64,000 nt of DNA, from contig JAJFGG010000086.1 of the NCBI GenBank assembly GCA_021776235.1, positions 40,585-104,584 of the forward strand, read 5' to 3'. Positions 25,927 through 34,666 of the stretch are shown here, piece by piece; the first letter of the stretch is position 1; every line of letters begins with the position of its first letter. This stretch comes from Alphaproteobacteria bacterium (GTDB lineage: Bacteria > Pseudomonadota > Alphaproteobacteria > GCA-2731375). The notes under the pieces were generated by a model that saw nothing but the letters and a program-made list of their open reading frames with translations, had not been told where the DNA came from and searched no databases. A program made the translations under genes and the position numbers.

Positions 25927-26343
25927 ATGATTTACGAGCCTAATCAATGCCCAATTCGTTTTGGGCTCGGTGTATTCGGGGATCGCTGGTCGTTATTGAT
26001 CATCCGCGACATGATGTTTCGCGGCGTTACGCGGTTTCAGGGCTTCCTGGATGCTGACGAAGGCATTTCGACCAACGTGCTGTCGGACCGGCTCCGTCGA
26101 CTCGAAACGCAGCAAATCATCAGCCGGAAAAAGGATCCGTCCAACGGACGCCAAGTCATATACCAGCTGACCGACAAGGGAAAAGACCTGCTCCCTATCA
26201 TACTGGCAATCTTCGCCTGGGCCGAAAAGCATGACCCGGAAACCCGTGTTTCCAGCCAGTTGGCCGATCAAATACGAACGGATTTGTTTGCCGCCCGCGA
26301 TGACATTCTGGCCACCATCAAGCAGTCAATTTCGCAGACTTGA
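25927..26343 (+). CDS. HxlR-family transcriptional regulator
   Basis: A 138-residue DNA-binding protein with an HxlR winged helix: CPIRFGLGVFGDRWSLLIIRDMMFRGVTRFQGFL, ISTNVLSDRLRRLETQQIISRKKDPSNGRQVIYQLTDKG. HxlR proteins of the YodB/QorR type sense quinones and diamide through a conserved N-terminal Cys; here Cys 8 (NQCPIR) sits at the equivalent place. It is divergent from the MFS pump and the quinone-oxidoreductase-like gene, with a perfect 17-bp inverted repeat between. The ATG at 25927 is chosen because the family N-terminus starts there. Confidence 0.9.
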   Translation: MIYEPNQCPIRFGLGVFGDRWSLLIIRDMMFRGVTRFQGFLDADEGISTNVLSDRLRRLETQQIISRKKDPSNGRQVIYQLTDKGKDLLPIILAIFAWAEKHDPETRVSSQLADQIRTDLFAARDDILATIKQSISQT

Positions 26344-26513
26344 TTTGCCCACAGGCAATCCCTCCAAGTAGACGTGGCGAAACAGGGCTCTGACTGCCGA
26401 AATCGAGTCAACGCATCCTGTACCCGGGACTCTGACTGAAATACCAGCTACAACTCAGGCCGTATGCCATTACAGGTTTTCCTGACGCCGCCGCAGCTAC
26501 ATAGAGAAATGCG

Positions 26514-27764
26514 ATGTCTGATATTTCCCAACCGACCCCCAATGAGGTCGCTTCCGATGATGTCCCCCTGGATCAGATCAACGTCGCCAGGCCCGGCATC
26601 TTTCAAAACGAAACCTGGCGGCCCCTGTTCGCGCGCCTGCGCCGGGAGGCGCCGGTACATTACTGCGCCGAAAGTGAGTTTGGCCCCTATTGGTCGGTCA
26701 CCAAGTACGACGACATCATGGCGGTCGAGCTTGATCACGGGGTTTATTCGTCTGAAAAGGGCATTTCGATTGCTGATGCCAGCCCGGAAGAGGCGTTGCC
26801 CAGCTTCATCAGCATGGACCCGCCAAAACACACTGCCCAGCGTAAAACCGTAGCGCCGGTTGTTGCGCCAGCCAACCTGCGGAATTTCGAAGCCACCATC
26901 CGCGAACGCACGGCGCTGGCGCTCGATGCCCTGCCCCTGAATGAAACCATCGACTGGGTGAAGAAAGTCTCGGTGCCGCTGACCACCATGATGCTGGCGA
27001 CCCTGTTTGACTTTCCCTGGGAAGACCGCGACAAGCTGACCTTTTGGTCCGATGTCACCATCGCCAACGTGAACGACCCGGATTCGCCGGTTGACAGTAT
27101 GGAAGAGCGCATGGCCGAACTGCACAAGATGGCGGCCTATTTTTCCGAGCTTTGGGCCGCGAAGGCAAAGGCCGCGCCGAGCTTCGACCTGATCTCGATG
27201 TTGGCTCATTCAAGTGCGACCAGGGACATGCCGTTCCAGGAATTCATGGGTAATCTGGGCCTGCTGATCGTCGGCGGCAACGATACGACGCGCAATTCCA
27301 TGACCGGGGGCGTGCTGTTCCTGCACGAAAATCCGGGTGAAAACCGCAAACTGCGCGCGGACCCCGGCCTGATCGCCAGCATGGTGCCGGAGATCATCCG
27401 CCACCAGACGCCGGTCGTCCACATGCGCCGCACGGCCACCCGGGACACGGAACTGCAGGGACAGAAAATCGCCGCCGGCGACAAGGTGGTGATGTGGTAC
27501 CTGTCGGGCAACCGGGATGAAACCGCGATCGAGGAGCCGGAACGTTTTATCATCGACCGCAAGAAAGCCCGCCGCCACCTGTCCTATGGCGCCGGCATCC
27601 ACCGCTGCGTCGGTGACCGCCTGGCGGATCAACAGCTGCGCATCCTGTGGGAAGAAATTCTCAAGCGGAATATGGCGATCGAAGTCGTCGGCAAACCGGC
27701 CCGGGTCTATTCAACCTTCATCCGCGGCATCCGCAGCCTGCCGGTTCGCGTCACCGCCGCATAG
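26514..27764 (+). CDS. Cytochrome P450, CYP153-like
   Basis: A 416-residue soluble P450. Seen: the N-terminus LDQINVARPGIFQNETWRPLFARLRREAPVHY, the I-helix GGNDTTRNS (about 255-263), the ExxR of the K-helix in EIIRHQTP, and the haem loop YGAGIHRCVG with Cys 365. This wording is close to CYP153, alkane and fatty-acid omega-hydroxylases. The first residue of the haem loop is Tyr in place of the usual Phe. CYP153s need a ferredoxin and reductase; neither is next to it. No clear regulator. The flanking genes on both sides are unrelated. Confidence 0.85.
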   Translation: MSDISQPTPNEVASDDVPLDQINVARPGIFQNETWRPLFARLRREAPVHYCAESEFGPYWSVTKYDDIMAVELDHGVYSSEKGISIADASPEEALPSFISMDPPKHTAQRKTVAPVVAPANLRNFEATIRERTALALDALPLNETIDWVKKVSVPLTTMMLATLFDFPWEDRDKLTFWSDVTIANVNDPDSPVDSMEERMAELHKMAAYFSELWAAKAKAAPSFDLISMLAHSSATRDMPFQEFMGNLGLLIVGGNDTTRNSMTGGVLFLHENPGENRKLRADPGLIASMVPEIIRHQTPVVHMRRTATRDTELQGQKIAAGDKVVMWYLSGNRDETAIEEPERFIIDRKKARRHLSYGAGIHRCVGDRLADQQLRILWEEILKRNMAIEVVGKPARVYSTFIRGIRSLPVRVTAA

Positions 27765-27821
27765 ACAGGCTCTAATAGGTGAGCCCATAAAAATATGCGC
27801 GACTGCCGCTGACTATGCGCG

Positions 27822-28751
27822 TCAACCCTCGGCGGAAAATATCTCCGCGAGCTGTTGTTTATCCGGCATGTCCGGTGTGCCGATGACGATCAGGCCGGCC
27901 CGCGCGGGCGCGCGCCCCTGCCACGGCGAGATTTCAACCTCATTTCCGCTCACTTGCACCAGAAAGAACGGTTCGTCGCGCCCTTGAATGGGCACGAAGC
28001 CCTTTACCCTTAGTATGCTGCGGGGTAACGCCTCCAGACTTCGCCGTAGGGCCGCAATATCGACCGGCCCGGCCACATCCAATGTTTCGCTGCGAAACAG
28101 CTCCCCATGATTGATTGCATGCGGATGCTGCGTCGTCTCCTCAACGGGCGCGTCAGACGGTGGCACGGCGGAGAGAAAATCAAATGGGACCCGGGCGTGT
28201 TCGGTCTCAATGATCGGGATGTCGTCGCGTTGGGCCTCCAGCCACAGCCGGGTCGCGCGGCGCTCAGCATCATCCACCAGATCACACTTGTTCATGATGA
28301 TCAGATCCGCGGCGGCGATCTGGCGCCTGACCGTATCGCTCAGGCGCTCATCCAAGGCCCGTTGACGCAGGGTTTGCGCATCGACCAGAACAATGACCAG
28401 ATCCCGATACAATTCGGCATTCAGGGCCGCGAAATCGGCGATATTGCGCGGATCGGCGACGCCGCTGGCCTCGACGATAATCTGCTCCGGCGGATCGTCG
28501 CGCTGCAAAAGTTGCGTCAGCGCGGCCAGCAGATCGTTGCCAAGGGAGCAGCAGACGCAGCCATTGGCGAAGGTCATTGATTGACCATTATGTTCGGTGA
28601 TCAGGTCGCCATCCACGACAATATCGCCGAAATCATTGACCAGTACCGCGAACCGCACACCTGAACGGTTATTCAGAAGCTGATTGAGAAGCGTCGTCTT
28701 GCCGGTGCCGAGAAAACCGCCAATGACCGAAAGGGGAACCGGCGCGTCCAT
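27822..28751 (-). CDS. COG0523 (CobW/P47K-like) metal-chaperone GTPase
   Basis: A 309-residue GTPase that delivers metals to target enzymes. Seen: Walker A GTGKTT (15-20), the metal-binding GCVCC (64-68), VEASGVADP (Walker B/G3 region), NKCDLV (G4), and a C-terminal CobW_C domain (ILRVKGFVPIQGRDEPFFLVQ). Family members include the activator P47K for iron nitrile hydratase and zinc chaperones of the ZigA/YeiR type. A nitrile hydratase operon lies about 11 kb away at 39628. Its closest neighbour is the amidohydrolase 12 bases upstream, with which it may be co-transcribed. Confidence 0.88.
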   Translation of the reverse strand: MDAPVPLSVIGGFLGTGKTTLLNQLLNNRSGVRFAVLVNDFGDIVVDGDLITEHNGQSMTFANGCVCCSLGNDLLAALTQLLQRDDPPEQIIVEASGVADPRNIADFAALNAELYRDLVIVLVDAQTLRQRALDERLSDTVRRQIAAADLIIMNKCDLVDDAERRATRLWLEAQRDDIPIIETEHARVPFDFLSAVPPSDAPVEETTQHPHAINHGELFRSETLDVAGPVDIAALRRSLEALPRSILRVKGFVPIQGRDEPFFLVQVSGNEVEISPWQGRAPARAGLIVIGTPDMPDKQQLAEIFSAEG

Positions 28752-28763
28752 ATCCGTTGGTCC

Positions 28764-30437
28764 TCAGGGGCAGTCGATTTCGCTGCAGGGGAAGACTTCA
28801 CCGCCGATCACGGTGCCCCAGACAGGTATGTCCTTCAACTGCATGTGGTCAACCGACAGGGGGTCGTCGTCCAGAATTGCAAAATCGGCCCGCTTGCCCG
28901 TCTCGATCGAACCAATTTCGCTATCCAGCTTCAAGGTGAAAGCAGCCCCAAGGGTGATTGCATGCAAGGCATCCTCGACGCCAATGCGCTCGTTCTTGCC
29001 CAGTACCCGGCCCGTGGCGGTGACCCGGTTGACCGCGCACCACGCGGTAAACAGAGGGCCGAGATGGGTGACCGGTGCATCGGAATGTATCGTGTAGGCC
29101 ACGCCCAGCCTGTGCGCGGTGCCAACCGCATCCATCCGGTGCGCGCGCTCGGGCCCCATGGTGTGGGCATAATGTTGATCGCCCCAGTAATAGAGGTGGT
29201 TGGCGAAAAGGTTGACGCAAATGCCCAGCCGCGCCATGCGGCGGAAATGGGCATCATGGGCCATTTGGCAATGCTGCAATGTGAAACGCGCGTCGGCGTC
29301 AGGCGACTGGCGCAGGACCTGTTCGATGCTGTCGATGGTGACTTCGGTGGCCTGATCGCCGTTGGTGTGAATATGCACCTGCAGCCCGGCCTTGTGATAG
29401 GCGGCAAGACGCTGCGGCAATTCCTCGGGGTCAATGTACCACAGGCCGTTTTCCGCCCCGTTGAAATAGCCGGGCCATTTCAACCGGGCCGTAAAGCCCT
29501 GAATGGAACCATCCGCGACCAGTTTGACGAGGCCAAAACGCAGTTTCTCGTTGCTGCGTGGAATGAGCGAGGTGACCCATTTGACGCCATCTTCGGCAGA
29601 GCACGACATGCCGACGAACGCGGGCACAATGCGCAGCGGAAAATCATCGCGCGCGGTCAGGGCGGCCATGCTTTCAACGGTGCCTTCAGGCAATTCATTC
29701 GCAAGGTCGGTTGCGGTCGTGACCCCGGCACGTTGTGCGGAATAGGCGAAACGCCAGAGCGAGTCGCCCTTGCCCATATCAAGAAAGCGGTCCTTGCCGG
29801 CGGCCTTATAGGCAATCTGCCGCAACGCCGGTCCCTGCAGCTCGCCGGTGGGCTGGCCATTGCCGTCCTTCATCAGCCCCTGGACATTGGTACTTGCGGT
29901 GATGTTTCCCCGCGCCAGCAGGACAGAGTTGCCGTTGACGATATGTCCGCTGGCGTGCATCACCAGCACCGGGCGTGTGGTGGAAACGCGGTCCAGGTCG
30001 GCCAGGTTCATCCGCGGGCCGTCGAAATAGATCGGGTCGAAGCCCCATGCCATGAGCGCTTCGCCAGGGTCCGTCATGGCGGCTTCGACGTCCATAAGAC
30101 GCGCCACCACTTCGTCAATGGAATCGCAGCCCGCGTGCCGAACGCCATTCGGTGCGGTGCGCGCCATATAGCCCACGAAAGTATCTTCCCATGCACTGCC
30201 TTCCCACGAGTGCGCGTGCCCCTCGATCAGCCCGGGCATGATCACCTTGGCGGCGAACCGCTCGTCCAGCTCGTACGCACCCCAACCCGCCAGTTCCTCC
30301 AAGGGTCCTGCCCCTAGAATTCGCCCATCCCGCACCGCAACATGGCTGGCGATCGGCCGCCGGCTGTTCATGGTGATGATCTTCTTCGCGGTGTATATGG
30401 TGATTTTTGACAAAGGATATGAACTTTCATGGAGCAA
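28764..30437 (-). CDS. YtcJ-like amidohydrolase
   Basis: A ~557-residue metal-dependent hydrolase of the amidohydrolase-3 (YtcJ/N-substituted formamide deformylase) family. Seen: the metal motif IEGHAHSWEG, LVADGSIQGF, LQVHIHTNGDQATE, FTLQHCQM and IHSDAPVTHLGPL. Substrate unknown. The start is a TTG at 30437; a second TTG ten codons on or the ATG at 30371 are alternatives. The segment ITIYTAKKIITM that opens the family lies upstream of the ATG, which argues for one of the TTGs. The COG0523 GTPase gene follows 12 bases after its stop, which suggests a metal partner. Confidence 0.86.
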   Translation of the reverse strand: MLHESSYPLSKITIYTAKKIITMNSRRPIASHVAVRDGRILGAGPLEELAGWGAYELDERFAAKVIMPGLIEGHAHSWEGSAWEDTFVGYMARTAPNGVRHAGCDSIDEVVARLMDVEAAMTDPGEALMAWGFDPIYFDGPRMNLADLDRVSTTRPVLVMHASGHIVNGNSVLLARGNITASTNVQGLMKDGNGQPTGELQGPALRQIAYKAAGKDRFLDMGKGDSLWRFAYSAQRAGVTTATDLANELPEGTVESMAALTARDDFPLRIVPAFVGMSCSAEDGVKWVTSLIPRSNEKLRFGLVKLVADGSIQGFTARLKWPGYFNGAENGLWYIDPEELPQRLAAYHKAGLQVHIHTNGDQATEVTIDSIEQVLRQSPDADARFTLQHCQMAHDAHFRRMARLGICVNLFANHLYYWGDQHYAHTMGPERAHRMDAVGTAHRLGVAYTIHSDAPVTHLGPLFTAWCAVNRVTATGRVLGKNERIGVEDALHAITLGAAFTLKLDSEIGSIETGKRADFAILDDDPLSVDHMQLKDIPVWGTVIGGEVFPCSEIDCP

Positions 30438-30754
30438 ATCAGGCCAAATAAAGGCTCAGGACCTGACGGTGGGTTCGATCCTGTCAGAGCAAGTTAGCAG
30501 GCCCGCCTGAAAACGGCTGATCGATGAGCCATAATCATATACTCCGGTTGCATGCTCGGAAATCATAAAAGCAGCGGCCATGGCAGAGGACCCTGGCGCC
30601 AATCCGTATCGTGGACAATTTCGCCCGGTTCAGGCAGCGCAAGATGGTGTTAGATCAACAAGGCGTTCGAGGATTGCGTTGCCTGGCGCTGCCAAATTAA
30701 TATGATCGGAGATATTTCAGAATATTCGGAAAATTCCGGTTAGATGGGAACAGC
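30438..30754. other. Divergent promoter region
   Basis: 317 bases between the YtcJ-like gene (minus) and the acyl-CoA dehydrogenase pair (plus). It must hold both promoters. I saw no clear inverted repeat, ORF or RNA gene in it. Confidence 0.3.
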
Positions 30755-31885
30755 ATGAATTTCGATTTTTCAGAAGAGCAGTATTTGCTGCGGGATCAAG
30801 CGCGGAAATTTTTGGACGACCGTTCGCCGCCGGCCGCGGTGCGTGCGGTTCTCGAGGACGAAGCAATCGCCTATGACCAGGGGCTCTGGCGCGGGATGGC
30901 AGAGCTTGGCTGGGTCGGCACCACGGTGCCCGAGGAATATGGCGGCGCCGGCCTGAGCGGCGAGGACCTGTGTGTCATCGCCGAGGAGTTGGGGCGAACC
31001 CTGGCGCCGACGCCGTTTTCTTCCTCGGTCTATTTGGCGACGGAGGCATTGTTGATGGCGGGCAGCGAGCTGCAAAAGCAGCAATATCTGCCGGCCCTGG
31101 CGGCGGGTGAGCGGATCGGCTGCATGGCCGTGTCGGAGGGCGTCGGCGTGGCCAATGCGGCCTCTATGCAAACGTTGGCAATCGACGGCGTGATCGAGGG
31201 AACGAAGGTGCCGGTCGCGGACGGTGATGTTGCGGATTTCGCGGTTGTCCTTGCGGGTCCGGGAGGCGGCGGTGATCCATCGCTTTTTCTTGTTGACCTT
31301 GATGACCACAGCGTCAGCCGCAAACCGGTGGAAATGATCGACCCGACCCGGTCCCATGTGGAGATTACATTTGATAAAGCCGGTGCCGAACCCCTTGGCG
31401 AAGCGGGCCAAGGCTGGACCATCACCCGGGCGGTTTTCGACCGCGCCGCGATCCTGATGGCGTTCGAACAGGTTGGCGGCGCGCAGGCCTGCCTCGATAT
31501 GGCGACGGAGTACGCCCGGAACCGTTTCGCCTTTGGACGGGCGATCGGTTCGTTCCAGGCCATCAAGCATAAATTGGCGGATATCTATATCGCGACGGAA
31601 CTGGCCCGCGCCAATGCCTATTACGGCGCCTGGGCGCTGGCGACGGATGCGCCCGATCTGCCAACGGCCGCCGCCGCGGCGCGGGTGGCGGCCAGCGAGG
31701 CCTACAATCTGGCGGCCCGGGAAAACATCCAAACCCATGGCGGCATGGGCTTCACCTGGGAATTCGACTGTCATTTGTACTATCGGCGGGCCAAATTGCT
31801 TTCTCTTGCCCTGGGCGGCGAGCGGCTTTGGAAAGACCGGCTGGTCAGCCATTTGGAAGCCCGCAACAGCGGCGGAGAGGTGTAA
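30755..31885 (+). CDS. Acyl-CoA dehydrogenase (first of a pair)
   Basis: A 376-residue FAD enzyme that removes hydrogens from C2-C3 of an acyl-CoA. Seen: FDFSEEQYLLRDQARKFL, GTTVPEEYGGAGLSGEDLCVIAEELG, and the C-terminal FDRAAILMAFEQVGGAQACLDMATEYARNRFAFGRAIGSFQAIKHKLADI and NIQTHGGMGFTWEFDCHLYYRRAK. The middle domain is short and departs from the consensus. The second dehydrogenase starts 5 bases after this stop, so the two probably make a heteromer, as in the FadE pairs of steroid degradation. Substrate unknown. Confidence 0.9.
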   Translation: MNFDFSEEQYLLRDQARKFLDDRSPPAAVRAVLEDEAIAYDQGLWRGMAELGWVGTTVPEEYGGAGLSGEDLCVIAEELGRTLAPTPFSSSVYLATEALLMAGSELQKQQYLPALAAGERIGCMAVSEGVGVANAASMQTLAIDGVIEGTKVPVADGDVADFAVVLAGPGGGGDPSLFLVDLDDHSVSRKPVEMIDPTRSHVEITFDKAGAEPLGEAGQGWTITRAVFDRAAILMAFEQVGGAQACLDMATEYARNRFAFGRAIGSFQAIKHKLADIYIATELARANAYYGAWALATDAPDLPTAAAAARVAASEAYNLAARENIQTHGGMGFTWEFDCHLYYRRAKLLSLALGGERLWKDRLVSHLEARNSGGEV

Positions 31886-31890
31886 GGGCC

Positions 31891-33117
31891 ATGGATTTCA
31901 ACGATACACCGGATGAAGCCGAATTTCGCGCCGAAGCCCGCGCTTGGCTGGAACGCAATGCCGAGCCCAAAACCCCGGGCGCGGTATACAAATACAAGCG
32001 CGGCGAACCGGAGCTCATCCCCGCGGCGCGGGCCTGGGAGGCGAAGAAATTCGAGGGCGGCTTTGCCGGTATCGCTTTGCCCAAGGAATACGGCGGCCGT
32101 GGTGAAACACGATTACAGCAGATTATCTTTGCGGAGGAAGAAGCCGACTTTCTGATCCCGCCGCCCATCTTCAGCATCAGCCACGGCATGGCGGTGCCGA
32201 CCATGTTGACCTATGCGACCGAGGAACAAAAGCAGCGCTATGTGCCGGCCACCCTGCGCGGCGATGAAATCTGGTGTCAGCTGTTTTCCGAACCCGCGGG
32301 GGGATCGGATCTTGCCGGACTGCGGACCCGCGCGGTGCGCGATGGCGATGACTGGGTCATCAACGGCCAGAAGATCTGGACCTCGGGCGCGCATTACGCG
32401 GATATGGCGATCATGGTCACCCGCAGCGACCCCGAAGCGCCAAAGCACAAGGGGCTGACCTATTTCTTCTTCGATATGAAGTCGCCTGGAATAGACATTC
32501 GGCCCATTCGGCAGATTTCCGGATATGCGAATTTCAACGAGGTCTTCATGACCGATCTGCGTATTCCGGATTCCCAGCGCCTGGGCGATGTCGGGCAGGG
32601 CTGGCAGGTGGCGATCACGACTTTGATGAACGAACGGGTAAGCTCGGGCATCCGCCCGGCCCCCGATTTCGAGGACATTTTCGCTTTGGCCCGGACCACC
32701 GAACTCGAGAACGGTCCGGCGATCGCGGACGCGGCGGTTCGCGAGAAGCTTGCCGATTGGTATATCAAGGCCCAGGGCGTGAAGCTGATCCGGGCCCGTT
32801 TGATGACGGCGCTGTCCCGGGGCGAGCGGCCCGGCCCCGAGAATTCCGTCTCCAAGCTTGTATCCAGCTTCCGGCGTCAGGAAATTGCCCATTTCGGCAT
32901 GGATCTGCTGGACATGGGCGGTGGGATCATGGACCCGGAAATGGCGCCCATGCGGGCGATGTACCAACAGGCCCTGCTGGATGCGCCGGGCGGCAGGATC
33001 GCCGCGGGATCGGACGAAATTCTACGCAATATCATCAGCGAACGGGTGCTTGGCCTACCCCCCGACATCCGCGTCGACAAGGAATTGCCGTTTGATCAGC
33101 TTCCAAGCGGCAGCTAG
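31891..33117 (+). CDS. Acyl-CoA dehydrogenase (second of a pair)
   Basis: A 408-residue acyl-CoA dehydrogenase. Seen: FNDTPDEAEFRAEARAWLERN, the FAD-binding region WCQLFSEPAGGSDLAGLRTRAVRDGDDWVINGQKIWTSGAHYADMAIMVTRSD, and NIISERVLGLPPD at the C-terminus. AAGGG lies 4 bases before the ATG at 31891. It pairs with the preceding gene (5-base gap), consistent with an alpha2beta2 enzyme. No other beta-oxidation gene is next to the pair, so the acyl-CoA used is not evident. Confidence 0.9.
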   Translation: MDFNDTPDEAEFRAEARAWLERNAEPKTPGAVYKYKRGEPELIPAARAWEAKKFEGGFAGIALPKEYGGRGETRLQQIIFAEEEADFLIPPPIFSISHGMAVPTMLTYATEEQKQRYVPATLRGDEIWCQLFSEPAGGSDLAGLRTRAVRDGDDWVINGQKIWTSGAHYADMAIMVTRSDPEAPKHKGLTYFFFDMKSPGIDIRPIRQISGYANFNEVFMTDLRIPDSQRLGDVGQGWQVAITTLMNERVSSGIRPAPDFEDIFALARTTELENGPAIADAAVREKLADWYIKAQGVKLIRARLMTALSRGERPGPENSVSKLVSSFRRQEIAHFGMDLLDMGGGIMDPEMAPMRAMYQQALLDAPGGRIAAGSDEILRNIISERVLGLPPDIRVDKELPFDQLPSGS

Positions 33118-33546
33118 GGCGGCAGGTAGAGGCTCTCAGGCAGTCACTTCCCCCTGCAAAGGCTCAACAGGCCTGGGCGATGAGCGGCCTCGCATCGCGC
33201 TTGCAGGGCCGTTATCGTAAGCACTCACATCCGCAACACCCGGCAACGGCGCTGCGAAAACTAGGCTGGAAGAGGCAACGAACTTATGGCCATGGGCGAG
33301 GATGCAGGTTCCGTCTCCCGCCAGGGGCAGCCGCCTAGCCCAAATCGATGTCCGTTATGGCTGCAATATTGTTGAAGAAAACCTATTTTTGGGCGTCTGA
33401 AAAGTCTCAGCCTCATATTCAAGGCGTACGCACAGTGCACGGGACGGGCTAAAATCGAGCCGGGGATATGCTTAAAGTCTCCCTGGACCTGTGGGGGAGA
33501 TAAAGCGTCGCGCACTGCGGCATGAGGACGGCGGTGAGGGAAGGGT
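33118..33546. other. Non-coding gap with an inverted repeat
   Basis: 429 bases without a convincing gene. It contains CCCTGCAA (33152-33159) and its inverse TTGCAGGG (33201-33208), separated by 41 bases and containing further short GGCC pairings; this may be a terminator-like structure after the dehydrogenase pair. A minus-strand reading of 33261-33563 has no family that I recognise. Confidence 0.4.
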
Positions 33547-33885
33547 ATGATTAGGAAAACCAAAGATGTCGTGCTGAATTGCGAAGAGGAATTTGGATCC
33601 GAGTGGAACTGGATGCCAAAGAAACTGGTCGATCTAGTCCCCTGGGTTGAGAAATACCTCAGATTGGTGCCGGAGGAGTATCGGGATAGTGCAGCCTTTG
33701 AAACCGTCAGTTTTCAAGATTCGCGCAGGAATTATTGCTTGAATGTGAAGGTCCATTTCCAGAGGCCCGAGACCGATGAAGAGATGGAAGCGCGCATTGC
33801 GGACGAGGAAGCACAAGAACTGGAACAGCAGAGAGCGGAAAGACAAATGCTGGAGGACCTTAAGGAGAAATTTAATGATCGCTGA
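33547..33885 (+). CDS. Hypothetical acidic protein with a C-terminal helix
   Basis: A 112-residue protein not recognised. It has no signal peptide. The C-terminal third (ETDEEMEARIADEEAQELEQQRAERQMLEDLKEKFNDR) is a charged, probably coiled-coil helix; the N-terminal part is globular with several Trp and Tyr (SEWNWMPKKLVDLVPWVEKYL). The start ATG follows GGGAAGGGT. It stands alone beside a tRNA gene, so it could be a remnant of an acquired element, but nothing in the sequence confirms this. Confidence 0.55.
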   Translation: MIRKTKDVVLNCEEEFGSEWNWMPKKLVDLVPWVEKYLRLVPEEYRDSAAFETVSFQDSRRNYCLNVKVHFQRPETDEEMEARIADEEAQELEQQRAERQMLEDLKEKFNDR

Positions 33886-34208
33886 CGACCGGTTATGGGA
33901 CACAGCGCCTGTAGTGGCTCGAGACTGCGACTTCCGCTCTTACCCCAATAGATTTTGCAAGCATCGGGGTCTCGTCTTGAATCTTGCAAAGAAAATTCCA
34001 GCAATCTAATCCCGGGGCGGGCAACCGGTCTAGTTTGATGACTGACTTGAGGGATTGGTGACGTTTCGTACCGGACACATGGGTAACGCTTTGTAGTTTT
34101 TTCCGAAGCTGGCGGTGTTGATGCCGTCGAAGGAGAGTTCGTGTCACGTTGACGCTGCACTATAATCGTACTTAGTGCATTGTTGCCGCATCCTACAAAT
34201 TTGAGATT
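33886..34208. other. Gap on the 3' side of tRNA-Arg
   Basis: 323 bases beside the 3' end of the tRNA (its 3' end faces left). A 44-codon plus-strand ORF starting at 33874 is probably not real. I looked for a repeat of the tRNA 3' end (integration att site) and did not find one here. Confidence 0.3.
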
Positions 34209-34285
34209 TGGCGCGCCCGGGAAGATTCGAACTCCCAACCTCCTGATCCGTAGTCAGACGCTCTATCCAGTTGAGCTACGGGCGC
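34209..34285 (-). tRNA. tRNA-Arg (anticodon ACG)
   Basis: 77-nt tRNA on the minus strand. The acceptor stem GCGCCCG pairs with CGGGCGC, the anticodon loop is CTACGGA (anticodon ACG, reading CGU/C/A), the T-arm is GGGAGTTCGAATCTTCCC, and CCA is encoded at the 3' end (34211-34209). The cloverleaf is complete. Confidence 0.96.
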
Positions 34286-34666
34286 GCAACCGCCAGACCG
34301 CAGGGCGGGGGAAGCGGAGTGGCTTACCTAACCAAAAGGCCGGGCCAAGGCAAGCGCCTTGGAGCTGGCGGGCGAGAATATTTTCCCGTGCCGCGCAAAA
34401 TGGCTTTGCCGGATATCGCCTGAACATTGCTTGTCCGGGCTCCGTGCATTGGTTAATCTCCGTCACGATCACACATTGTAAAGGTTAATGCGGTTAATTT
34501 TAGTATTCGGGGGCCGTTGCCTAAATGTCATAGGTTGGTGCTGCAGGCTTTTTTTTGCATAAAACATGCGAATTTGCCTGTATCCTTGTGGCCGAATCGA
34601 CTATGACTGAAATTGACTGACGAAACGGTCACCCGCGTGGCCAGGGTATTAAGGACCTCAGGCTAA
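34286..34666. other. Gap on the 5' side of tRNA-Arg
   Basis: 381 bases between the tRNA and the lipoprotein gene at 34667. It should hold the minus-strand tRNA promoter and the lipoprotein promoter. It is more AT-rich at 34480-34600. No gene seen. Confidence 0.3.

Noticed and set aside
28845..30317. Plus-strand ORF of 490 codons opposite the YtcJ-like gene
   Set aside because: The minus strand has the amidohydrolase metal motifs in order; this ORF has none.
33874..34009. A 44-codon ORF overlapping the end of the orphan gene beside tRNA-Arg
   Set aside because: Short, no motif, and no sign of translation apart from a start codon overlap.
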